From the NCBI GenBank assembly GCA_025766275.1, contig JAFKAC010000009.1, forward strand, positions 372,001-436,000: DNA of 64,000 bases, read 5' to 3'. The position numbers and the translations under genes were made by a program. This document shows, one piece after another, positions 56,122 to 64,000 of the stretch (its first letter is position 1; the number at the start of each line of letters is the position of its first letter). The DNA comes from Lactarius indigo. Taxonomy: Eukaryota; Basidiomycota; Agaricomycetes; Russulales; Russulaceae. A model generated the notes under the pieces. That model was not told where the DNA came from. It ran no database searches and worked only from the letters and a program-made list of their open reading frames with translations.

Positions 56122-58063
56122 ATGCCGAACTGGCACGATCCCGCTCTTCTCTTAAGAGAAAATCGTGCGCTTCCCATAATCGCACTAACTCGATGTCGCC
56201 CTGATAGACTGCCTACCAGTCGTTATTACCAAGTTGTATCATGCCATCGCCAGTCTCTACATGTACGCTCGCACCTATATGCAGGAAACGTCCGCACTGA
56301 TCTTGATCTACTCCTCTAGTTGGGAGACCGTATTTACGGCTGGCTTCGAGTTGAACGCCTTAAGAGGTAAACAGCCCTACGGGTGGACAATATGGGTGGG
56401 TTATTCGCCATGATGTAGATTCATCGATACCTCCCTGAGCGCACGAAAGTTATATCTTGGAACACGCTACACGTGTCTGCTCACGTTTATACTATTCTTC
56501 ATCCAAAATGACGCCGGTCAAGTTCCCTGCCAGGTGAGGCTTGCACACTTCTCGACCAAGGTGACTGCTCATATAGCGCTCATATCCCGTTCAGCCACTT
56601 GTAATTACGAGCTTTGTAAGGGATCATGATCGATCACCGATCAACTCCTGAGTGCCCACTTGCTCTTCATTGACGCGCGGCCGTTTCACGCACACAGGCA
56701 TTGTCATATGCCAGCTGGGCATTCGCTTCTCTTATCATCGTTTTACGCATGTAAGTCCTCTACAGTACAGCATAGAGGTCCAAAAGTACTGAATGTAGCT
56801 GTTTTCAGTACCGCAATATGGAATCGCAATACCATAGTCTCCTCGATCGCACTTTTCATGTGGTTGGCCGGTCTCGGTGTTAGCATACGAAGTGCGTTTC
56901 GTACTCCCAGTCTTTACAAGACAACTCACGTCCTTTTTGCGCATGTAGCTCTAACGATGGTCAGAGAATTGTCTCACTGGCCAGAGTAACTACTTACTCA
57001 GGTACTTGAAAGATCGAATCAACGTACGACCCGGTGGTTGATACGTGCGTCGTCCTGAGGACCCATATTCTGATTAGCGCCGCCGCCACAATTTTGGCTG
57101 CCGACGTAACGCTCCTCGTAGTCATGCTGATCGGACTCCTGCGACACGCGCAGAGAAGTTCGGCTGGCATATGGCACCTGCTTTATAAACAGGTGTGTCC
57201 CCGACCCCTTCCACTATCGCTAGTGCCAGGTGCTGAAAACCACCTCAGTGCATCATCTGGATGATCTTGGCGGCGGTCGCGGAGATACCACCAGTGGTTT
57301 GTGGTCGTCTTCAACCCTAAAATTTCTTGTATTTACACCAGTGTTCCCAGGTTTTCCTCATTCTTAATTTGAATGGTATTGTTACCGCTGTGAATATTAG
57401 GGAATTAGTAGTTGCTCACAATTATTCGAATAGATGTCTGGAATCAAGTACGGTCTCTTTCTACCTCGTTTCATTTTGTTCCGAGACTAACAGCCAACTT
57501 TTAACTTACAGATGTTTCTCGGAGTTGGAAGTAAGCGACGAAAAGAGTCATCGCCGAGAGAGTTACTTTGTTGATATTTTCTTGCATCTTCTCGACAGTC
57601 ACTATCCTGTCTGTCCTCCTTCAATCTTTTCTCTTCTCGGTCGTCGCTTACTAGTACTGCTTCCCTGGTCACTGCAGGTCCATCTGCGCAGCTCGCATGT
57701 ACCGTTCTCTGTCCAAACACGGATCCCTCACCGAATACTCGTACGATTAGTGCACCCAGACAACTCCTTCAGGCTTACTGTCTCTTTTTTTCCCCCATGA
57801 CCAGGTTGGACCCGCCCCAGTTTTCTACAGGACTACCACTTTCGAATTACCAGCGTGGAGGAGCCCACAGCCTCCACAGCACAGTTCACTTCACGACGGT
57901 GACACAGTCGGACCAGACCATGGCCGAGCCACCTGTGTTCATACCAGTAGAAGATATACAGCTCGAGTCTGTTCCCGGCGCATCAAACACTACTCTCACC
58001 ATGCCTGCAAAAACGAAACCAAAAGGACCACGGCTACCAGACGCCCTGCTCCGCCCATGTTGA
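56122..58063 (+). CDS. Multi-pass membrane protein, copy 4
   Basis: Begins MPNWHDPALLLRE, then VITKLYHAIASLYIWETVFT, AGFELNALRGKQPYGWTIW, YLGTRYTCLLTFILFFI, ALSYASWAFASLIIVLR (GT donor at 56751), TAIWNRNTIVSSIALFMW, CVVLRTHILISAAATILA, VTLLVVMLIGLLRHAQRSS, AGIWHLLYKQ. After several small exons: AARMYRSLSKHGSLTEYSY-like codons near 57700. The last exon reads DPPQFSTGLPLSNYQ, FIPVEDIQLESVPGASNT and ends LPDALLRPC, where a shift relative to the other copies replaces the YQMSWHR ending. It is preceded by a relic of the 689-residue gene. Confidence 0.72.
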
Positions 58064-58812
58064 TACCAGCATGAAGGTACTCGAATAGACACCACTTTGC
58101 TCTTACGGCTCATTGTTGGTTCTCGTCTATCTGCAGGTAGCACCATAGACTTGGAGGCTTGTCAGACCTGTAGCATACTGTTGATGACCATATGCCTCTC
58201 CTCACCTTTGTTTATCTACTCGCGGAATACCTACTATCTGTCACTCGTCGAATTGTAGCGTTTTTTCAGCGGCAATTTCAAGTCGATGCTCAAGTCTGTG
58301 ACCCGTGTGAGGTTGGATACACGTGTCCACCACATAATGCCGCTTTGGGGCATGGGGGCACCATCACCTGTCAATCATTTGCATAGGACGACCGTGACGT
58401 TCTCCGCGTTGTTCGCTTTCTGTGCTACGAATTTTCACCACTTTTTTTCGTATATCATCTCCCGGCATATCGAAAGTGGCATTGAGGAGATGTGAGTGAG
58501 ATGAATGAAATAATCACCGAAGGCGTCAAGCTGTCATGTCGTCGTATGTTACTCGTGACGCATAACTCGTAACGCGTAACGCATAGCCGTGACAGTGCTA
58601 AAAATAACTTGAACTGTTTTCCAACAAGCCAACGAGCCTTCACAATGCTCCGGGGACATGTCAGGCTCTATCATAGCGCTGACAGCCCCGACACTCTAGA
58701 AATCACCTGAGTACGCCAAGACACCAGTGCGATGCTAGTGCGGATTGCGAATTGGCGCTGGGAAGCCACGTGCCGACACCGCCTTCAGTTACCATCGACA
58801 AGCGACGAGCCC
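58064..58812. other. Spacer between membrane genes 4 and 5
   Basis: Short; contains the 3' flank block of copy 4 and part of the upstream block of copy 5 (AGGCTCTATCATAGCGCTGACAGC). No partner-gene relic. Confidence 0.45.
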
Positions 58813-58819
58813 TATATAG
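58813..58819 (+). promoter_or_regulatory. TATA box of membrane gene 5
   Basis: CCCTATATAGAC, 86 bp before the ATG. Confidence 0.65.
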
Positions 58820-58898
58820 ACTCAGACTTTTTGTGGGAGCCTGTGCTATGTTGCGCCAGTTTCTCTGAACGATCATCAACGACTTAACGACCTCAACG

Positions 58899-60824
58899 AT
58901 GGCGAAGTGGAACAATCCCGTTCTTTTGTTAAGAGACTACTGTGCGTTTTCGATCGTCGCACTGCTAACTCCGACTCGATGTCTGACGAACTACCCACTA
59001 GTTGTTCTCACCAAGCTATTTCACGCCATCGCCAGCCTCTACCTGTGCGCTCACCCTTATATGCAAAAAGGGCCCACACTGATCTCGATGATCCACCCTT
59101 TAGTTGGGAGACTGTATTTACGGCTGGCTTCGAATTGGACGTCTTACGGGGTAAACGACCTTACAAATGGACAATATGGGTGAGTTTTTTTTTTGCCATG
59201 AATAGATTTATTGACGCCTCCCTAAACTCACTGCAGTTATATCTTGGAACACGCTACACCCTTGTGGTCGTGTTTATCATTTTCTTCATCGACGATGACG
59301 CCGGCCGCATCCCCTGCCAGGTGAGGCTCGGCACGTTTCTCGGCTAAGGTGACTGCTCATATCCCGTTTAGCCGTTAATAACTGCGAATTTTGTGAGTGC
59401 TCATCCCCGGAGAACCCCCTCGCTCCTCATTGACGTGCTGCTTTTGCCCACGCAGGCATTATCGTATATCAGCTGGGGATTCGCCTCCCTGATCATCGTA
59501 TTACGCGTGCAAGTCATTTACAATACAGTTGGAAACCCAAGGCGCTGAATGTGGCTCGTTTCAGAATCGCGATATGGGGCCATAACATCGTCGTGTCGTC
59601 AATCGCAGTTTCGCTGTGGTTAGCTGGACTCGCGGTCCACGTACGATGTGCGTTTCGTACTCCTTGGTCTTCACACAACAACTAACGTCTTCCCACTGTT
59701 GTGAATGTAGCTGTAACGCTGGTCAGGGAAGTCCCTCACTGCCAGAGTAACTACTGAATCATGTGCTCAAAAGATCGAAACGACATACAACGTACTTTTT
59801 GGGGCGTGCATTGTCCTGAAGACAAAGGATGGCCTGGCTAGCGTCATCGCCATTTTTGTCGTCGACACAACCCTCTTCGCTCTCATGCTGATCGGACTCC
59901 TGCGACACACGCATGGAAGTTCGACCGGCATATGGCACCTGCTTTATAAACAGGTGACCCGCAACCTCTTCCATTACCGCTCACCTCAAGTGCTGATGAT
60001 CGTCTCAGTGCATCATTTGGATGATCTTTGCGGCGATCGCGGAGATACCATCAGTGGTCCGTGACTGTTTTCAACCCTAGAATTTCTTGCATTTACATCG
60101 GTGCTTTCAGGCTTTCCTCGCTCTCGATTTAAATGGTATTATTTCCGCTGTGAATATCAGAGAATCAGTTGCTCATAGCCATTTGAATAGATGCCTGGAA
60201 TGACGTACGGCCTTCTGTTCCTCTCGTCCTATTTTTTGTCTGAATCTAACTATTGACTTACAGATGTTTCCCGCAGTTGGAAGTAAGCAGCGGAATGAAT
60301 CCCCGCCGAGAGAGCGTCTTTGCTAATGTTTTCTTACGTCCTCCCTACAGTCACCATCCTGTCTGTCCTTTTTTGATCTTCTCTCCTTTAGCCGTTGCTA
60401 ACCTTGTCGCCGAAGGTCTATCTGCGCAGCTCGCATGTACCGTTCTCTGTCCCAACACGGGTCTCTCACCGAATTCGCGTACGCTTAGTGCACCCCAGAC
60501 TACCTCCAACCCACTTACTTACTGTCTTTTCTTTTTATTCCGAAACCCAGATCGGATCCACCAGCCCGGTTCTCTCCAGGACTCCCACTTTCAAACTACC
60601 GGGGTAGCGAATCCCATGGCGTCCAGAGCACAATGCACTCTACGACGATTGGCGTAGCGACGGTGTCGGACAGGACGATGGCCGACCCGTCTCTATTCAT
60701 ACCAGCGGAACAAATACCGCTCGAATCTGTTCCTGGGGCATCGAATACCGTTCTCGCTGTGCCCTCCCAAACGAAATCAAAAGACACATCCGACTACCAG
60801 ATGTCCTGGCACCGCGCCAGTTGA
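58899..60824 (+). CDS. Multi-pass membrane protein, copy 5
   Basis: The clearest model of the family. First exons: 58899-58941 (MAKWNNPVLLLRDY), 59002-59044 (LTKLFHAIASLY), 59104-59179 (WETVFTAGFELDVLRGKRPY), 59237-59320 (YLGTRYTLVVVFIIFFIDDD), 59456-59508 (ALSYISWGFASLIIVLR), then a GC donor (59509-59510) and an exon from 59565 (IAIWGHNIVVSSIAVSLW). Later exons carry ACIVLKTKDGLASVIAIF, TTLFALMLIGLLRHTHGS, STGIWHLLYKQ, an AFLALDLN segment and CTVLCPNT/ARMYRSLSQHGSLTEF. The tail has FIPAEQIPLESVPGASNT and ends DYQMSWHRAS. Hydrophobic segments give six or seven helices, with basic residues mostly on one side. Function unknown. Last member of the array. Confidence 0.77.
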
Positions 60825-63179
60825 TGCGTACTCAAATGAACGTCATTTTACTCTCACCGTCTTCCTTTGGTCCTCGTCTATATATATGCAGGTAACCCCC
60901 CGTACCGAGCAGCCATGGTTCATGGGAAGCGTTTCGTCGGACTTGTAACTTATTGTGAACGACCCTGTCTCCTTTGGTATTCATCTATCAGTAGTAGCAT
61001 AACTCATATAGCAATCGTTAATTGTAGCGTTATTGCAGCAGCGATTTTCAAAGTCTGTAGCCAATGCGAGCGCTCCGATTAGGCAACGATCCACCTCACC
61101 ATCGCCATCACATCGTATTTCATAAAATCCCTTCCCACCCACGCTCTCAGTTCGTGTCCATTTGACATTGCCCCTACTAGTGCCTGTACCTCATGCTGGA
61201 TCCTTCACGTCACCATCACGTGCGCCAGCGGATCACTGGTTTCTTTCTCTTTCCTTGCTCTTGCGTGAGACAGAGAATATTCGCCGTCCACTGAGCTTGC
61301 TTCTCCGCTATGAATCAGGGAAGTCCACATACATACTTAATTGCTAAGGTGGGTGCGCGATAACGACCTAGTACATACTGCTACATACCGCCGCATCAGT
61401 TACAGATTTTAACACTCTACTACTGCCTTTGTCTTGGATTAGTACGTATCACTATGGAGGTCGCCTTCGATCAACTATCATTAGTCTATCAAATATCACC
61501 CGTGTACTGCGGTGGGTTCTCGCTTCGACAGGTCTGTGCCTACTACGTGTAATAAGCCTGAGTACACACTGGCAGAACATTCTGCCATTTGCGCTCGGAA
61601 ATCGACAAAAAAACTTGACGAGCACGTCTACGTCGACCGCTTCCGGCCCAACAACTCCACCCGTTTCTCCCAGGGTAATCGGCCCGGGAAGGAAGGACGC
61701 TGAACGCCTACTGAATTTTATAAAGGAGAACCACGCGCTCACATGTCCGGAATCCGGCTTGCGGGAAGAGGAGCCCCCGGAACCTGACTGAGGAGAAAGG
61801 CCACCCACGTGAGTCCAGTCGACTCATACACGAGACTTTCGGCATCTGACGCCTATCCCGTACGATTGCGAATTCTTTGGGTTAACTGCTTAGGAGGCCC
61901 CACACCCATGTCTTTACCCAGCTCAGTTCTGGTAATGAGGGCATCTCCTAATGGGTACAATCTTTGTAAAATGTAGCGGGCCACGTCCGGTCTAAGCCTC
62001 GGGCTTGCACTCCGGGATATACTAAATGGTTCAAAAAGAAAAAAGAAAAATAGATAAAAAAAAAACCAGAGACGAACAACAGGCCTACCTACGCCAGTGG
62101 CCTTACAGCTGGTGAGGGAATGATAGACCCAACCGTTCGTTTACTGTGGGTTTAAGCACCCGCCTGGTTTACTTTACGCCAGCTATCTTTGTGATCCGAG
62201 CACTGGCACCGGCAGTGGAACCAACGTGACTCGAGCAGCTCTTCAATAAGCGCTTCAATAGCTTCAACGCTTGTCAGTATTACGGTGTCATAGTACTACT
62301 ATAAAAGTGATGACGGACTGTACTGTTAGAGAACTGCCCACGGTCCAACATATGACGGACTATACTCGGCCTGTTATTTGCCCCACTCAAAAAAGTAAAC
62401 GCAAAAAGGTGGGGGGCCTGAGTGCACTTGGGTATCCCGTTTCCTTGCAAGAAGCTGCTGTGACTTGGGCGACTTTCAAAAAACTCTTGGGACCAGGTAG
62501 CGGGTAAGTTAACACCACGATATGATACCATCACTTGTACCCGATCATGATCATGATGTACTGTACTAATAGTCAGCTGCCAGTGATCGATCATCGATCG
62601 TTCTTGCTGTCGTACCATACGACCGTACTAAGTTACTGTAGGACGCAGCCCTACAGTACATACAGCATCACAATTAGTTCCGTTTTCGAATGACGGATCC
62701 GAGCAGAAGCCCCCTCGTGAGCCAAATTGGTTTACGGCCGTCCTATTGACGGTGGAGCCTGCCAAACAAACTTGAGTACCCGGGTAAGTGGTGAATGATT
62801 ACAAGTTTCTGAGATCTGATCTGATCGTACGACATAAATTATGATGTCCCGATGATGGGGAACTCCCGGGACTTTACTCAGCGCCAAGAACTTTGCCAAG
62901 ACCCCATCATCGAACTGTATACTCTATTCCTGTCTGCAGGACATCCAAGGGCGAATTCTGTGGATTCTTAGGCAAAACGTACTCGAGGACCCGTTGAATA
63001 TCGTAGCAACGTGTGTATGTACATCGGAGTCGTGGACGTGGTACCTATATGTCAAGTGCGACCTATATAACCACCCCAAGAAATTATAAACGAAGTCCAT
63101 GGAAATGTTCCCGAGATAAAATGAATCCAAAAAAAAAAAAAAAGAGAAGTCCATGAATGTCATATTTGTCCTTTTCATT
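60825..63179. other. Long spacer before the dioxygenase gene
   Basis: A plus-strand frame ending at 61791 (RKDAERLLNFIKENHALTC, then a Glu/Pro-rich end) has reasonable codon use, and 62390-62505 (KSKRKKVGGLSALG) is also open, but neither has a convincing start or splice pattern. A-rich runs lie at 62036-62066 and 63127-63143. I call no gene. Confidence 0.35.
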
Positions 63180-64000
63180 TCAGGTACTGCGGTCCAATTC
63201 CAGTGCAGCTTCCGAAGTACGGTCTCGGACGCCCTTCAAGAACCGAATCGAGTCCGTTCCTCCTGTCCCGCGCAGTAGAGCCGGGCCGGAGCCCGAGCAC
63301 GTCCCATTTGCAAAACCACCAGACTTTACCGCCGCCGTGGCTCCCTTGAGAGCAGGCGCGCAGGAAGTGGGCGGCGGGCGGTGCGACGGGCCGACGATGT
63401 ACAGCGTGACGATACGGAGATGCGCATCGCGAAGACGGCGCAACCCAGCGAGCGCAGCGTTATACGCATCTGTGAGTGTCGCATTTCCTGCGCGCTCCAC
63501 GGCCACACGCAGAGGGCGCGGCGCGGCTGCGAGATGGCGCAAAAAGTTACGATGGTGGCGTGGCATGTAGTAGGCGCGCATGCGCACGAGGAACGGTACT
63601 TTCGGCGGGATGTGAGTGGGCTCCAGTGTGGGGGACGAGGAAGGGCTGGGGGCGTGGTGGTCGACGCCAAAAAACACGTCGAGCGAGTGGATGAGCGGGC
63701 TCTGTGCTGCGCTTGGGCCGGAGAGTTCGGTGGGCTGGACGAGCTCTGGGTGGGCGTCGAGGCCCTCGAAGAACCATTTGCGCGCGCCCGAGTCGGCGCC
63801 GTTGAACCAGGGCCGGATGGAGTGGTAGAAGATGTCGGGATCGCAGCCGTCACGTATGGCAAGGAGGAGCCGGGCGAGGTCGTCCAGGACCTGGGCGAGG
63901 CTGTGGAGATAACGCGTGATACGGCGTATCGCGAGCGCGTCGCCCACGAAGAGCTCGTCCATCGTCACGCGCATGATCTCAAGTGCATCAACCCCACACA
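63180..64000 (-). CDS. Indoleamine 2,3-dioxygenase, C-terminal part (cut by window edge)
   Basis: Haem enzyme that opens the indole ring of tryptophan to N-formylkynurenine, the first step of the kynurenine/NAD pathway; cytosolic. The frame is open from the right edge to a stop at 63180-63182, about 270 residues. Visible motifs: DELFVGDALAIRR, FYHSIRPWFNG, KWFFEGLDAHPE, MPRHHRNFLRHLA (the His before RNF, codon 63552-63554, matches the proximal haem ligand of the animal enzyme), LTDAYNAALAGLRRLRDAHL, IVTLYIVGPS, then a variable loop and GTGGTDSIRFLKGVRDRTSEA, close to the usual C-terminus. No intron is seen in this part. The codons are GC-rich. The first ATG in the window (63974) is internal; the frame continues leftwards as VDALEIMRV, so the true start lies beyond the window. 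Confidence 0.93.
   Translation of the reverse strand, partial: CGVDALEIMRVTMDELFVGDALAIRRITRYLHSLAQVLDDLARLLLAIRDGCDPDIFYHSIRPWFNGADSGARKWFFEGLDAHPELVQPTELSGPSAAQSPLIHSLDVFFGVDHHAPSPSSSPTLEPTHIPPKVPFLVRMRAYYMPRHHRNFLRHLAAAPRPLRVAVERAGNATLTDAYNAALAGLRRLRDAHLRIVTLYIVGPSHRPPPTSCAPALKGATAAVKSGGFANGTCSGSGPALLRGTGGTDSIRFLKGVRDRTSEAALELDRST

Noticed and set aside
42939..60824. Membrane array as G-protein-coupled pheromone receptors
   Set aside because: The helices carry none of the STE2- or STE3-type signatures I know and the exon plan differs. Function left unknown.
61429..61791. 120-codon plus-strand frame ending in a Glu/Pro-rich sequence
   Set aside because: Codon use in the last third is plausible, but there is no ATG in good context and no recognisable domain, so I mention it only in the spacer note.

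Overview
This window is nuclear DNA of a filamentous basidiomycete, most likely an Agaricomycete close to the polypores. The signs are: protein-coding genes cut by many 45-70 bp GT-AG introns; a nuclear cytochrome c and a TFIIF beta subunit with short introns; expanded families of M36 fungalysins; and a multi-pass membrane protein family whose sequence style I know only from Agaricomycetes. All gene models were made by hand from splice signals, reading-frame continuity and comparison between paralogues inside the window. No database search was run.

Region 1 (0.3-14.6 kb, plus strand) holds three tandem genes that start with the same N-terminal module of about 375-405 residues (it begins MAHYDIF) and splice in frame into three unrelated C-termini: a complete type-I metacaspase (292-4909), a Pro/Ser/Tyr-rich tail with a Cys/His knuckle (6775-9890), and a C2 domain (12347-14569; this copy has a nonsense codon and a 1-nt deletion). 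This module-plus-interchangeable-effector layout is the main candidate for an undescribed system. The space between the genes carries a duplicated segment. Downstream lie two decayed C2 copies (15.96-16.18 and 16.93-17.58 kb) and, on the minus strand, a broken fragment of a DHTKD1-type 2-oxoadipate dehydrogenase E1 gene (15.2-15.74 kb).

Region 2 (18.2-39.2 kb) holds five minus-strand copies of a secreted M36 fungalysin, each with signal peptide, FTP propeptide and an HECQH zinc motif. Between copies 3 and 4 sit two plus-strand housekeeping genes, cytochrome c (30313-30867) and the TFIIF beta subunit (31238-32373). The fungalysin promoters share a TATA element and a palindromic AGCCGCGGCT upstream site. 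Fourth and fifth copies form a recent segmental duplication.

Region 3 (39.4-60.8 kb, plus strand) opens with an intact, unrecognised 689-residue gene (39458-41921). It is followed by five tandem copies of a multi-pass membrane protein. The 689-residue gene appears again as two decayed relics in front of membrane copies 3 and 4, so the original duplicated unit was a gene pair of which only one member was kept. Three of the five membrane genes use a GC-AG intron at the same position.

Region 4 (60.8-64.0 kb) is mostly non-coding and ends with the C-terminal part of an indoleamine 2,3-dioxygenase on the minus strand, cut by the window edge. I saw no tRNA or rRNA genes, no recognisable transposon proteins and no CRISPR.
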